From: JADLHS01 sp964539515
GTDB taxonomy: Bacteria > Verrucomicrobiota > Verrucomicrobiia > Limisphaerales > JADLHS01
Length of the DNA: 64,000 bases
Assembly (NCBI GenBank): GCA_964539515.1
Contig: CAZIJO010000003.1
Coordinates: forward strand, 1-64,000
Direction of reading: 5' to 3'
Shown: one piece after another, positions 1-11,236 of the stretch
Position numbering within the stretch: position 1 is the stretch's first letter
How the letters are laid out: the number at the start of each line of letters is the position of its first letter
Translations under genes and position numbers: made by a program
The notes under the pieces: model-generated
The model's input: the letters and a program-made list of their open reading frames with translations, nothing else
Database searches by the model: none
What the model was told of the DNA's origin: nothing

Positions 1-123
1 ATCGTTGTCCGCATCGTCTGAGCGCTGGCCTGTCCATTTTCCGAAAGGCATTAGGTTAAGGTTGGGAGCGCCAGAATGGCGAGGGTTCGGAGCGTCAGTT
101 TTGTTCGCATGGTTTTTTTGGGT

Positions 124-550
124 TTAAAGTTTGAACAGCCGATAAAACTTCGAGGGCAGGGTGGCGGGGACGACGATGGGATTGGTTGCGCCTCTCGCCG
201 AATTGCTCCCATTCGCGAGCGACCGCACCCGAGTCTCCTGCAAGACAAAGCCCGGCGTGCTGGGCGACCACGAAATCGTGGCGTTGTCGGGCGTGGCGTT
301 GATGATGTGGAGCGTCGGGGAGTCCTGGGTCTGGGCGAGCACAGGCATAGCCCAGAGGTCGCCGGTCAGGGTATACTGGGCGTTGGTCATCGGCCCGCCT
401 GCATCCGGCTGGCCGATGGTGCCGCTGGGAAACGGGCGCGTGGGTGAAGCTCCAGCGGTTGATCGGCAACGCCGTCACCCGCTCCGAGACCTCCCGAGCG
501 TCCACCAGCTCGAAGCCCGTCTTGGCGTTGCGATCGCTCAGGCTGGCGAT
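124..550 (-). pseudogene. Frameshifted remnant of a secreted verrucomicrobial protein
   Basis: Reading the minus strand, an 88-codon open stretch (390 to 124) ends in FYRLFKL and carries the pattern GTIGQPDAGGP, then TLTGDLWA, then a short beta-rich tail with GFVLQET. I recognise this order from small exported proteins of Verrucomicrobiota. The GTIGQPDAG motif starts at about 426, before the first possible ATG (390), and upstream coding sense (HAPV) lies in another frame. Deleting one base from the GGG run at 427-429 gives a continuous VSSGTIGQPDAG. No convincing N-terminus or signal peptide can be seen further upstream. I infer a broken gene fragment; a sequencing error at the G run is the main alternative. 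The upstream limit is approximate. Confidence 0.5.
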
Positions 551-559
551 AACGCCGGT

Positions 560-1328
560 GAGTGGGCACCAGTTGCCGCCGCCCGCCCGCCGGTTTTGCC
601 CGGTGCAGGCCGCAGGGCGGGGACGCAGTGAATCCTGAAGCGAACCATCCCCGAGGAGGAAAAGGAGGGCTTTACTCTTGGATTTCATGAATTGTGAAGC
701 GCTGCAATTGCGAGGCGATGGCGGGCGTCCAGTTGTTGCTTGAACTTGGCTTTGCAAAATCTGAGGGAACGGGGATGACTCAACCACAATGTAAGGGGAT
801 TGTCCAGAAGTCATTGGTTCGAACGCTTGCCAGTTGCAGCCGAACTACCGGTTTGCGCCCTGCGGGAAACCCACCACCTGCCGCACCGACGCTTGATCGA
901 CTGGTGCATGTGATTGGAACGCCGACGGCGTAATGCAGAGAAGGGGAAGCCTGTTGCACGACGGGGTGGCAATTCCATCTCCTCATCGAATCGGGAAAGA
1001 CTTTTCCGAAGGATTCGCGCTTTGCCCCCTGAACTGTAGCAGTGGAAGTCAGCCGGCATGGACTCCTCCCCACAATCAAATGGAGCGGACTTACGTCCGC
1101 TGCTACATTGCTTTTGGAGAGCTTTGCCCCGCGCTTTGCCCCCGCATCGGTGCCGTGAACTCGATGGCGGGAGCGCCGGTCTCAGCCCAGGCGCGGGCCT
1201 GGTTGCTAACGCCGGCGCGGATTGCGGCCCGACTGCAGATGGTCACCCCAGCGCATCTGGCGCACCTGTGGTATTGGAACAGGCGAGAAAAACAGCATGA
1301 TACGATTGGCCTACCCCTTCGTGACCCG
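560..1328. other. Gene-free stretch
   Basis: No open frame here has a recognisable protein motif, start context or family resemblance. The only ordered signal I see is a perfect short palindrome at 1084-1101 (listed separately). The stretch may be decayed coding sequence related to the remnant before it. Confidence 0.5.
1084..1101. repeat. REP-like palindrome
   Basis: AGCGGAC TTAC GTCCGCT is a perfect 7-base inverted repeat with a 4-base loop, in non-coding sequence. It resembles extragenic palindromes of the 'GCGGACTTA(C)GTCCGC' type. I see no second exact copy in this window, so membership of a repeat family is an inference. Confidence 0.4.
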
Positions 1329-1344
1329 CTTCCCACACGGGAAG
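1329..1344 (-). terminator. Hairpin just after the subtilase gene
   Basis: CTTCCC CACA/GTGT GGGAAG style hairpin (6-bp stem, 4-base loop) placed 7 bases beyond the stop codon of the minus-strand protease gene. There is no clear U-run after it, so it is a weak terminator candidate. Confidence 0.35.
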
Positions 1345-1350
1345 GTTAAT

Positions 1351-4300
1351 TCACTCGATCAGAGGGGCGAGAGTTGCGCGGTAGAAGCGGTTCGCATTCG
1401 GCAAGGCGGGCGCCGGATCGGTGAACAGGCTCGCGGGCCCGTTGAGAAACACTTCACCGATCACTGACCACGTGCCGCCCAAGGCGCTGGCGGATTCAAT
1501 CCGGTAGCGGCGACCGGAGTCGCCCCTGAGCGTAAATTCATAATGACCATCGGGGCGGACTTTGAACCCATCCAGTCGCGATTTTCCATCGAGGCTTAAG
1601 GTGACGGAAATCAAACCGACGTCCGTCCCGAGCGGGAAACCGAAGTCATCCGCGTACAGATAACCATCCACCGCGAAGTGGTAGGCCGTGCCGGCGACTG
1701 CGGCGAATGTGGCCCTGCTGGTCCGCACGACGGGGAAGAACTCATCGTCGTTGTTCGCCACGGCCGTCAGCGCGTTCACCGCATTGCCGGTATAAACTCC
1801 CAGGGCGGTGTCGTAGCTGCTCCCCCAAGTGGTGATGGAGGCGTTTCCGCTGGCCGGGGCCGTCCAGGTCCACCAGACGGATTGCTGCCCGTCCGCGAAC
1901 CCGTGGTTTGGCTCCCCGGTCTCGCGCGTTGCCCGGATATTGTAACCGTTGGTTTCCGCGAATGCGCCGCTGAGCGGGAGGCGGTTCGCGAACCGGTCGT
2001 TGGCCGGCGTGGTAACCAGGCTCAACGTGATGTTGCCCTGTTCGGCCGTGAGGCCATCGCCCACGCCCTCGACCGCGATCTGATAGGGGACACCGGCGAT
2101 GGCGTTAAAACTCACTTCGCTGTTGACCACCGCGGGGAATGCCGCTGGGATGCGGTCGTCGTTGCAGCCGACTTCGGCAAGCGCGGCATAACTCGAACCG
2201 GTGTAAACGGCCAGGACCGTGTCATATGTGCTGCCCACCGTGGAAACGGAAACCGCCACGTTGCTGGGGGCCGTCCACGTCCACCAAACCGAAGCGCCGC
2301 CGAGATCGCCACAGTGAAACGGCTCCGGATTTTCCACCGTCGCACCAAAGTTAGAACTGCGAATCGTCCGGTTAACACCCGTGATGGCAGCGCGATTCGT
2401 AAAATGGTCATTCGTGACCGGCGGCGTGCTGGCCAGCGTGAGGCTGATGGTGCCCTCCTCGCCGAAGTAACCGTCCACTGCGATCTGGTAGGTCGTGCCC
2501 ACCGCCGCCTGGAAAATGACCTCGCTCGTATGGAAGCCGCCGGGAACTTCGTCGTTGCAAGTCACCGACGTCAGCGCGTTCACGGCGTTACCGGTGTAAA
2601 CCCCCAGCACGGTGTCGAAATCACTGCCCAGGGTGGTAATCGTGGTGATCTGATTCTGGAGCGCGGTCCAGCGCCACCACACGGTCTTTCCCCCGCCGAC
2701 ACCGCACAGCGAAGGCTCCTGGCTCTGGCTGGTGGCGTTGAGGTTGGTGCCAAGGACCGTGCCGCCCGCGCCGGGAATGACCAGGGCGTTGGCAAACATG
2801 TCGTTGGGGCTGGAGCGGACGATGGTGAAGTTCACCGCGTTGGTGACGGAAACCTTGCCCGGGGCGGACGCCACGAGCGTGAGCGTAAAGGAAGTGCCGG
2901 CGGCGGGGACCGTGATGTTGGCGGAATAAACGCCGTCGTTGGCCGCCACGTCCGGGGCCACGCCGTTGTTCAGAAACGCCGTGTTGCCCTGGGCGGGAAT
3001 CGAGCCGGTGACGGTGGCGGTGTTGACATTGGTCAGATCCGTGACCTTGACGTATATCGGCACGGTGGCGCCGGCGGCGAGCGTCGTGCCATCGGGTGAG
3101 TTGACGGAAAGTTCGAGCACATTGTCGCCGCCGGTGCTCAAGCTCAAAGCGTTGAAGGCATTCAAGCGTCCGCCGGTCTGGGTTTTGCCATTGAGGGCGG
3201 CGATCGGCACGACGCCCTGCAGGATGCGCTGGCGGAGTTCGCCATAGGTGATGCCCGGGGATTGCGCCAGGACCAGTGCGGCCACGCCGCTGACATGCGG
3301 CGTAGCCATGCTGGTACCGTTGAAAGTTTTGTACTCGTTGTTCGCCCCGCTGGTGGAGGAAAAAATAGCCACCCCCGGCGCTCCGAGATGAACGGAATTC
3401 TGACCGAAGTTCGAGAAGCTCGCGATCTGGTTCGCCCGATCCACGGCCGCGACCGAAATGATATTGTCCACGGAATACGACGCCGGATAGCTGGGCGTGA
3501 GGTCGTTGTTGTCGCCGACCCCGTCGGTCCCGCCATTCCCCGCTGCCGCCACGAACAACGCGCCCTGGTTGCGGGCAGCGACGATGGCGTCGAACAGGCC
3601 TTGCTGGAACGGTCCGCCACCCCAGCTGTTGTTCAATACCCGGGCGCCATTGGCGACCGCAAAGTTGATGCACTCGATGGCGTCGGAGGTGTTGCCGCTC
3701 CCATTCGCGTCGAGAAACTTGCAGGCCATCAGGCGGACCACCCAGGCGACCCCGACGTGCGGATTGCCGTCATTGGCCGCCGCCCCGATGGTTCCGGCGC
3801 AGTGCGTGCCGTGGTCGTTGTCGTCCATTGGATTCCCCGAACCCGTGATGGCGTTGATGCCATGCACGTTGTCCACGTAGCCATCGCCATCGTCATCCAC
3901 GCCGTTGCCGGCGACTTCACCGGGGTTGAGCCACATCTGGGCGGCCAGGTCCTGGTGCGTGTAGCGAATCCCGCTGTCAATGACCGCGACGATGACGTTG
4001 GCGGAGCCGGTGGTGATGTTCCAGGCCGCCTCGGCATTGATGTCGGCGCCCGCCACGCCGCCGCTCAGGCCGGTGTTCTTGAGCCCCCACAAGGTCCCGT
4101 CCGCAAATCGGGCATCGTTCGGCGTGGCCAGCGTGGTGAGTTCATAGTCCGGCTGCACGTACTTGAAAACGCCCGTCGCCATCAAGGCATTGATGCGTTG
4201 CCGGAGATCGGCCGGCGATTTCCGGGTTGCGGCTGCTGCGGCGAGGGCGGGCGCGCCCGCCGGCTCCAAAACCACCAGGCCCGGCACCAGGGGATAAGTG

Positions 4301-4497
4301 CGCGTCACGGTTTCATTCAACTGGTCCGCGGTGTTTCGTTGAGTGGCCGGCGAAACTCCGTCCCCGAAACGCGCCAGCAATCGTGTCGGGTGGACCCGCT
4401 GCTTGCCGTACCAGAGCCGTGGCGTCTGGGCGCACAGTTGGGTCGCCATCAACAATAGGGATAACGCCGCCACCACTGGAAGTTTTCGAAGGTTCAT
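1351..4497 (-). CDS. Secreted subtilisin-like serine protease (S8) with repeated C-terminal domains
   Basis: A 1048-residue exported protease. Residues 1-24 form a signal peptide ending LCAQ; a propeptide-like region follows (about 30-120). The S8 catalytic triad is complete: Asp174 in VIDSG, His229 in DHGTHCAGT, Ser396 in GTSMATPHVSG, with Asn289/290 as the likely oxyanion residue. After the catalytic domain (to about 455) comes a beta-sandwich of about 105 residues, then three repeats of about 120 residues, each with N-D-x-F-x-N at the start, WW-x-W-T in the middle and DT-x-LGVYTG afterwards. The last 70 residues are the beta-rich module (YRIES ... FYRATL) seen at the end of many verrucomicrobial exported proteins. 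The role is extracellular protein degradation; the repeats probably bind a surface or polymer. It is followed downstream only by a hairpin and appears to be a single-gene unit. Confidence 0.93.
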   Translation of the reverse strand: MNLRKLPVVAALSLLLMATQLCAQTPRLWYGKQRVHPTRLLARFGDGVSPATQRNTADQLNETVTRTYPLVPGLVVLEPAGAPALAAAAATRKSPADLRQRINALMATGVFKYVQPDYELTTLATPNDARFADGTLWGLKNTGLSGGVAGADINAEAAWNITTGSANVIVAVIDSGIRYTHQDLAAQMWLNPGEVAGNGVDDDGDGYVDNVHGINAITGSGNPMDDNDHGTHCAGTIGAAANDGNPHVGVAWVVRLMACKFLDANGSGNTSDAIECINFAVANGARVLNNSWGGGPFQQGLFDAIVAARNQGALFVAAAGNGGTDGVGDNNDLTPSYPASYSVDNIISVAAVDRANQIASFSNFGQNSVHLGAPGVAIFSSTSGANNEYKTFNGTSMATPHVSGVAALVLAQSPGITYGELRQRILQGVVPIAALNGKTQTGGRLNAFNALSLSTGGDNVLELSVNSPDGTTLAAGATVPIYVKVTDLTNVNTATVTGSIPAQGNTAFLNNGVAPDVAANDGVYSANITVPAAGTSFTLTLVASAPGKVSVTNAVNFTIVRSSPNDMFANALVIPGAGGTVLGTNLNATSQSQEPSLCGVGGGKTVWWRWTALQNQITTITTLGSDFDTVLGVYTGNAVNALTSVTCNDEVPGGFHTSEVIFQAAVGTTYQIAVDGYFGEEGTISLTLASTPPVTNDHFTNRAAITGVNRTIRSSNFGATVENPEPFHCGDLGGASVWWTWTAPSNVAVSVSTVGSTYDTVLAVYTGSSYAALAEVGCNDDRIPAAFPAVVNSEVSFNAIAGVPYQIAVEGVGDGLTAEQGNITLSLVTTPANDRFANRLPLSGAFAETNGYNIRATRETGEPNHGFADGQQSVWWTWTAPASGNASITTWGSSYDTALGVYTGNAVNALTAVANNDDEFFPVVRTSRATFAAVAGTAYHFAVDGYLYADDFGFPLGTDVGLISVTLSLDGKSRLDGFKVRPDGHYEFTLRGDSGRRYRIESASALGGTWSVIGEVFLNGPASLFTDPAPALPNANRFYRATLAPLIE

Positions 4498-4583
4498 AAT
4501 CGCAATGCCATCAAGGTTGGTTACCCGGCTTTCGCAGTCAGCCGCGCGCGCATCGTTGCCGCCCAGCGCTAAAGTGGATGATG

Positions 4584-5624
4584 CTAATCATTCGTCAAGG
4601 CTTCCCGATAAACCGCCAGAATATTTTCCGGCGGCACATCGGGCTGGAACAAGTGGGCCGGGCCGAGAACGTAACCACCGCCGGCCCCAAGCAGTTCGCA
4701 GTAGCGGCGGGCTTCGGTGGCCACCTCGTCGGGCGTGCCGTGCGGCAACAGTTGTTGCATATCAATCCCGCCGTGAAAACTGAGCTGCCGGCCATACGCC
4801 GCCTTCAAGGCCCCGGGTTGCATGGCGGGGCCGACGGGTTGAATCGGATCGAGCACGTCCACCCCCAGCTCAATCAGGCGCGGAATAAAGGCGTTGATCG
4901 CACCACAACTGTGAAAGAGCACCTTTCCCCGGAGGGTATGAATGCGGTCGATCATCTCCTTCAAATAGGGCGCAACGAATTCTTCAAACATGGGTTTGGA
5001 AATGAGCGCCCCCCGCTGGCTGCCGAGGTCGCTGATGAGCAAATAGAGATCAATTCGACCTTCAGTGAGCTCCGCCGCCCGGGTGTAATCCTCGAGATAG
5101 AAGTCGGTGAACTTGCGGCTGAGGAAATGCGCCCAATCGGGTCGCTCCACCATGTCCACGAACATGCCTTCCCAGCCCCGCACCAGCGCCGGCCGCTGCC
5201 AGACATCGGCAAAGCCATAAAGCAGGGCCCGTTGTGCGTGCCGCTGGCACTGCTCCCGCAAACGCGAACGGTCCATGCAATCCGGCGTGGGCCAGTCGAA
5301 GGCTTCGAGTTCGGCCAGCGTTCTCGCCTCGGCCAGGGCGCCGGGGACATCCTCCCGCATCGGGCCCCACGGCGTGGTTTGATAGACGAAACGCTCGCCC
5401 CAGAAATTCTGGTAAATGCCGTTGCCGACGGACCGCTCCGCCGGCGGCGGTGCCGCCAAGTGCGCGATGTCGATTCCCAGCTCATCCAGCAGACGGTCCG
5501 GGTTGGTGTGACCGAGATACTGGAAGAGCCGGTTTAAGGCCGGCGGCTCGGCCCAGAAATCGCGGGGCGTCCGGTCCGGTTGCTGGTGGGCCAGGGCCGT
5601 CAACACTCGTTCCCGGGAAGTCAT
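4584..5624 (-). CDS. Uroporphyrinogen decarboxylase-like / corrinoid methyltransferase-like protein
   Basis: A 346-residue protein of the URO-D superfamily (TIM barrel). The N-terminus RERVLTALAHQQPDRTP is typical of the MtaA/CmuA-like branch found beside sugar genes in Planctomycetes and Verrucomicrobiota, not of haem-synthesis HemE. An HSCG motif at about residues 236-240 matches the His-x-Cys zinc site of cobalamin methyltransferases. I chose the ATG at 5624 because homology-like sequence starts there; a longer frame to 5756 adds 44 residues without family character and would overlap the divergent gene. It is transcribed away from the FG-GAP gene with a 60-base gap, so they may share a promoter region. 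The substrate is unknown; a role in demethylating or processing sugars is inference from context. Confidence 0.8.
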   Translation of the reverse strand: MTSRERVLTALAHQQPDRTPRDFWAEPPALNRLFQYLGHTNPDRLLDELGIDIAHLAAPPPAERSVGNGIYQNFWGERFVYQTTPWGPMREDVPGALAEARTLAELEAFDWPTPDCMDRSRLREQCQRHAQRALLYGFADVWQRPALVRGWEGMFVDMVERPDWAHFLSRKFTDFYLEDYTRAAELTEGRIDLYLLISDLGSQRGALISKPMFEEFVAPYLKEMIDRIHTLRGKVLFHSCGAINAFIPRLIELGVDVLDPIQPVGPAMQPGALKAAYGRQLSFHGGIDMQQLLPHGTPDEVATEARRYCELLGAGGGYVLGPAHLFQPDVPPENILAVYREALTND

Positions 5625-5684
5625 GGTGCCGGAAAGGTAGAAATTTTGCGCGCCAAACGCCAACCGAACTTCTACCCTCCACCC

Positions 5685-7007
5685 ATGCCACGCTGGCTGC
5701 CCCAGTTGCTTTTGCTGCCGCAGATCGCGCTGCCCTTCGTTGGAGCGCTGCCGCAAGCCGCGGCCACTGAGTCAACCAACCCACCGATCATCCAGCCTTG
5801 GCGGCGCGTCACGCTCGATCCCGAATACAGCGGCGCGTGGGTCGTTGCCGGTGATCTCGATGGCGATGGCCAGGTGGAAATCGTCAGTGCGCGCAACGTG
5901 GACCAGAACGACGTCCATTTCACGAGCGCCGTCGTCGCCCACCGGCTCGACGGCAGTGTGTTGTGGCGCTGGGGCAATCCAAAGATCGGTCGCCAGAAAC
6001 TGCACCACGATGTGGCGTGCCAGATTTACGATTGGGACGGCGACGGGAAGAACGAGGTGGTGCTGAGTGGCGACGGCTTCGTGTTTGAACTCGAGGGCGC
6101 GACCGGACGCGAAAAACGCCGGCTGCCCCTGCCCAAGGATGCGGGCGACTGCCTGGTCTTCGTGAACCTTTCGGGCAATTCACGTCCGACCGATGTCCTG
6201 GTCAAGACGCGTTACACCCGGATCTGGGCCTTTGACCGCAACTGGAAATCGCTCTGGACGGTCGAGAACCCGGGTGGCTATCGCACGGCACATCAACCCG
6301 TGGCCGTGGACCTCGACGGCGATGGCCGCGACGAGATCATGGCCGGCTTTGCGATGCTGAATGCCGACGGTTCAACCCGCTGGGTTTTCAAGTCGGCGAA
6401 GATCGATCAAGGCCGGGGCCACTGCGACGCCTTCCGCCTCGTGCGCGCGGCAAAGCGCCCGGAGGACGCGCGGTTTGTCCTCACGATGTGCGGGGCGAAC
6501 GGCATCGCCCTGCTCGATGGCAACGGCAAGCCGGTCTGGGAAGTCGGCGGCGAGCATTTTGAGTCGGTGGACGTGGGGAAAATCTGCGCCAACGTCGAGG
6601 GCCTCCAGCTGGCCGTGGATATTGACCATCGTCCCTGGGGTGACGGCCCGGTCTGGGTCTTTGACGAGCGCGGTCAGGTTCAGACGAAAATCAAAACCGA
6701 CTATGCCCGGCACCACGCGCTGTTGGATTGGACCGGCGACGGTGTGGACGAAATCGTGATCGCCCAATCACGTTCACTTTACGACGGCCATGGTCGGATG
6801 GTGGCCACGCTCGCCATGGATCCGAAAGACGATGTCGAGGGCGAGGAACGGCTGGCGCTGACCGGCGATTTCACCGGCGACGGCGTGCCTGATGTCCTGC
6901 TGACCACGCGGGCCATGACGCACGTTTGCATCTACAAGAACGAGCGCGGCCAGCAACCGAGTCCCCGGGCGCCGTTGGGCACCGGTTTGAACTTCACTCT
7001 GTACTGA
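5685..7007 (+). CDS. Exported FG-GAP/VCBS repeat protein
   Basis: A 440-residue protein with an N-terminal hydrophobic signal (about residues 1-27, LLLLPQIALPF) followed by at least five blade-like repeats carrying calcium-type D-x-D-G-D-G motifs: LDGDGQVEIV, WDGDGKNEVV, LDGDGRDEIM, WTGDGVDEIV and FTGDGVPDVL. Such repeats form beta-propellers in integrin-like and rhamnogalacturonan-lyase-like proteins. No catalytic residues can be assigned. I start at ATG 5685, where the signal peptide begins; upstream in-frame sequence overlaps the divergent gene. The sugar isomerase gene follows 38 bases downstream on the same strand and may be cotranscribed. The likely job is binding or processing of a carbohydrate outside the cytoplasm, by inference. 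Confidence 0.82.
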   Translation: MPRWLPQLLLLPQIALPFVGALPQAAATESTNPPIIQPWRRVTLDPEYSGAWVVAGDLDGDGQVEIVSARNVDQNDVHFTSAVVAHRLDGSVLWRWGNPKIGRQKLHHDVACQIYDWDGDGKNEVVLSGDGFVFELEGATGREKRRLPLPKDAGDCLVFVNLSGNSRPTDVLVKTRYTRIWAFDRNWKSLWTVENPGGYRTAHQPVAVDLDGDGRDEIMAGFAMLNADGSTRWVFKSAKIDQGRGHCDAFRLVRAAKRPEDARFVLTMCGANGIALLDGNGKPVWEVGGEHFESVDVGKICANVEGLQLAVDIDHRPWGDGPVWVFDERGQVQTKIKTDYARHHALLDWTGDGVDEIVIAQSRSLYDGHGRMVATLAMDPKDDVEGEERLALTGDFTGDGVPDVLLTTRAMTHVCIYKNERGQQPSPRAPLGTGLNFTLY

Positions 7008-7045
7008 GCACCGTCTAAAAAACCAAAACGGAAAGGAACACGAAC

Positions 7046-7873
7046 ATGGGCAAAGTATTCATCGGATTAAACGCAGAATTCTCCCGCAGTTCGGACAAGC
7101 CGTTCGAGTGGGCGGTGCAAGCCGCGGCGGACATGGGCTACAAGTTTTTCGAGCCAATGGTCCACTGGGGTCGCGAACTAATGAGCGAGGCGGGTTATTT
7201 CCACACCGTCTCAATGTTCGACGATCCCTGGCGGATCAAGGACGCCTGCGACCGGGCCGGGCTGAAAATCTCCGGCCTGCAATCGCACGGCCCGTTGGGC
7301 CGGCCCGACGTGCACGGCGAATACATCAAGCTCGCCATCCGCGTCGCGGCTGAGATCGGCGTGCCCGTCATCAACACCGACGAAGGCATCAAGGCCAAAT
7401 GGACGACGGAGGAGGAGGACTTCGTGCTGATCAAATACACGCTCCAGGAAGCCGCGTTCATTGCGGAGCGCCGCGGCGTGAAGATCGGCATCGAACCTCA
7501 CGCCCAATATTCGCGCCATCCTGACGGCTTGGATCGCATTTACCACCTGGTCAAGTCGCCGGCCATCGGCATCAATTTCGACACCGGCAACGCGTACCTG
7601 TGCGGCCACGACGTCTATGCATGGTTGGAACGGGTGGCTTCGCGCCTCGTGCATTTGCACGCTAAGGACATCTCCGTGGCGCATTCGCAGGCCGAGCGCG
7701 GCAAAGTTACCGGCACCCCGGTCGGCTGCGCGTGCGGGGAGGGCGTGCTGGATTGGGCGCGCATCATCAAGACCGTGCAGGACAAATGCCCCCGTGACAT
7801 CGTTTTTTCTGTCGAGTGCGGTACGCCGGCACAAGCCGCCCAGAGCCTCGCACACCTTTCGAAGCTGGTCTGA
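7046..7873 (+). CDS. Sugar phosphate isomerase/epimerase (xylose isomerase-like TIM barrel)
   Basis: A 275-residue AP-endonuclease-2/xylose-isomerase-like barrel. The four expected metal-binding residues are visible: Glu150 (IGIEPH), Asp179 (NFDTGN), His205 (HLHAKD) and Glu257 (SVECGT), plus the late GEGVLDW motif common in this family. An AAAGGA Shine-Dalgarno-like sequence lies about 12 bases before the ATG. Cytoplasmic (no signal). It probably interconverts a keto- and aldo-sugar or epimerises a sugar acid; the substrate cannot be read from the sequence. It sits tail to tail with an exported Gfo/Idh dehydrogenase gene, a partnership often seen in verrucomicrobial and planctomycetal sugar catabolism. 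Confidence 0.88.
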   Translation: MGKVFIGLNAEFSRSSDKPFEWAVQAAADMGYKFFEPMVHWGRELMSEAGYFHTVSMFDDPWRIKDACDRAGLKISGLQSHGPLGRPDVHGEYIKLAIRVAAEIGVPVINTDEGIKAKWTTEEEDFVLIKYTLQEAAFIAERRGVKIGIEPHAQYSRHPDGLDRIYHLVKSPAIGINFDTGNAYLCGHDVYAWLERVASRLVHLHAKDISVAHSQAERGKVTGTPVGCACGEGVLDWARIIKTVQDKCPRDIVFSVECGTPAQAAQSLAHLSKLV

Positions 7874-7931
7874 AACCGGAGGGAGCGAGGCTTTTCAGAA
7901 CTCGCGGGAACTGTCGGCCAAGGCAACCGGC

Positions 7932-9269
<1,338 letters not shown>

Positions 9270-9358
9270 AATCGATTGCGGGTTCAGTTGCTGGACGAAT
9301 CGTGGCGTTTAGCCCCGCGGCGCTCAAGCAACAAAATGAAAATCACACCTTCGTATCG

Positions 9359-11236
9359 TCAGTCAATGAACTCGACAAACTCGGTGGTCCCGGGCGCGAC
9401 GGAGATTTCAACCAGCTTCGGCTTGGAATAAAGCCGGCCGGAGCGCCATTCCCTGGCCGAGGCCAGGCGCAACTTTGGCTTGAGCGTCACCCGCACACTG
9501 GCGTCGGGATGGACGACGGCCGGCCGATCCGGTTGCTTCGTCACGCCCTGGTTGTTCACCAGTTCAACCACCCACCCGGTTGGCGTCCGGTTGACCTGAT
9601 ATTGGATTGCTCCACCGCGCACCTCGATTGGCTGTGCCTCACGGATCAGGCGGGCGAGGCGCTGATCGGAAATGGCGGCCGGGCGGGTGGTCGCCGGGTT
9701 GATCCAAGGCTCCAGCACTTCGAGCCGCCCCTGTTTTGCCAGCAATTTGAAGCGCGCACCGAGTGCGGCCCGGTGTTGTTCCGAAAGCAGGACGGTCGAA
9801 CCCCGGCGCAGCGCCTCTTCGAGCCGCGTCACGATCGTGTCGGTGAAGTCCACGTCGCCAGCGACCAAGATCGCCGGGTAATTCGTCAGCAATCCGGCGG
9901 GGACACTGGTCAGCAAGACATCGAAGCTCTCTCCAAACGGTGTCGGGCGGAGGTAGGCCGCTTCAGGATTGTCGCGGTTGGGCTTTCCGTGGATGTGATC
10001 TGCGCCGGGAAACAACTGATGATCGAACAGGTCGCGGACCTCACGGTCGCCGGTGGTCGGTTCGAGAATGCCCCAAGGCTTGTCCATGTAGCCGTTGTAG
10101 CCGGCAAGATGGTCGAGCAAGATGGCCACCGGCAGGTAAGGCACGCCGCGTTCGTGCTGCCGCATGAAATGGAAAACTTCTGCGGCTTTCTGGCCGTGAC
10201 TGGTCAGCGTCCACGGTTCCGCCGCTTGCTCGAAAAAAATCGCGATGCTGTTCTCCGGCGTGACCATTGCCGCCCCGGCAAACCAAGCGTGCAGCCACAT
10301 GCGTTCATAGAAACTCAGCGAATGCCCGGCGTCCAATCCGCGGGCGTCGCGGCCTTCCTTGCGGAGCGGGCCGGACGTGGTGCAGGCGCCGTGAAACCAC
10401 GGGCTCACCTGCACGGACCAGGGTCGCGCCCACTGTTTGGAAGCGCCGCGGGCGAAGGCCAGCTTGGACTGGGTGAAGGCAATGTTTTCCCCCAACTCCA
10501 GGCCGATGCACCGCGCGCCCCATTCGCCGGCATAGGCCTCGTAGTGCGAATGGCCGGTGACGCTGATGATGCGGCCCAGCATGTCGCGGCTCCGGCTGGT
10601 GAAGTAATCCTTTACGACTTCGTAGCATTCGCGCTTGTTCACCGGCCGCTGGTCGTAACCGGCGAGGCCAGCCGGCTTTTTGAGATGTTTGAACTTCTCA
10701 AAATCCGCACCATAAACGTCGCGCCACCAGCCTTCGTTGGGCGAGAGGTTGTGGAAGTAATAACCCCATTCGCCGAGCTGTATGGCCGTAAACACGCCGG
10801 CCTGGTCCATGGCGGCGAGGGACGCTTCATCTTCGCGACCCAGCACGCAACGGCCGCCTTTGATTTGCATGTCGGCGCAACCCGGATAACAGATGACGGG
10901 CCAGCCGACCGTGGCGAGGTAATCGAAAAGCGGCTTGGCGTTGGGCCGGGGCGCCGGTCCCGGATCAAAGCCGTTGCCCAGCTCGCGTTCGCGCATCACC
11001 GCCACGAGTTGCCGCAGCGGCGACAGCTCGCCGGGTGTGCCGTACATGGCAAAGACGAATTCGCGTTGCCCGGGGAAAAGCCGGTTTTGATGCGCACCGC
11101 TTTCCAGGATTGGATAATTTGGAAAGGAAGTGGCCGCCGACCCGACGGCGCTCGAACCCAAAAGCAGCACCAGCGAAAGGTTGAGACCATTAAAGGTCCG
11201 GGTGAATGTGTGAAGGCTGATCTTCAGGGCAACCAT
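9359..11236 (-). CDS. Exported glycoside-hydrolase-like protein of unknown specificity
   Basis: About 625 residues. A signal peptide is seen at the N-terminus (LNLSLVLLLGSSAVGSA). The central part reads like a TIM barrel with many Trp/Tyr/Glu-rich motifs (LGEWGYYFHN, HYEAYAGEWGARC, PENSIAIFFEQ). A later alpha/beta segment (LLTNYPAILVAGDVDF, RRGSTVLLSEQH) resembles the glutamine-amidotransferase-like middle domain of GH42-type enzymes, and the end is beta-rich. I cannot assign a GH family or catalytic pair with certainty. An in-frame start at 11308 would add 24 residues without signal character; I prefer ATG 11236. Context (isomerase, dehydrogenase, esterase) supports carbohydrate breakdown. 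Confidence 0.65.
   Translation of the reverse strand: MVALKISLHTFTRTFNGLNLSLVLLLGSSAVGSAATSFPNYPILESGAHQNRLFPGQREFVFAMYGTPGELSPLRQLVAVMRERELGNGFDPGPAPRPNAKPLFDYLATVGWPVICYPGCADMQIKGGRCVLGREDEASLAAMDQAGVFTAIQLGEWGYYFHNLSPNEGWWRDVYGADFEKFKHLKKPAGLAGYDQRPVNKRECYEVVKDYFTSRSRDMLGRIISVTGHSHYEAYAGEWGARCIGLELGENIAFTQSKLAFARGASKQWARPWSVQVSPWFHGACTTSGPLRKEGRDARGLDAGHSLSFYERMWLHAWFAGAAMVTPENSIAIFFEQAAEPWTLTSHGQKAAEVFHFMRQHERGVPYLPVAILLDHLAGYNGYMDKPWGILEPTTGDREVRDLFDHQLFPGADHIHGKPNRDNPEAAYLRPTPFGESFDVLLTSVPAGLLTNYPAILVAGDVDFTDTIVTRLEEALRRGSTVLLSEQHRAALGARFKLLAKQGRLEVLEPWINPATTRPAAISDQRLARLIREAQPIEVRGGAIQYQVNRTPTGWVVELVNNQGVTKQPDRPAVVHPDASVRVTLKPKLRLASAREWRSGRLYSKPKLVEISVAPGTTEFVEFID

Noticed and set aside
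1678..4458. Long plus-strand frames opposite the subtilase
   Set aside because: Antisense shadows with no recognisable motif; the minus-strand protein has a complete catalytic triad.
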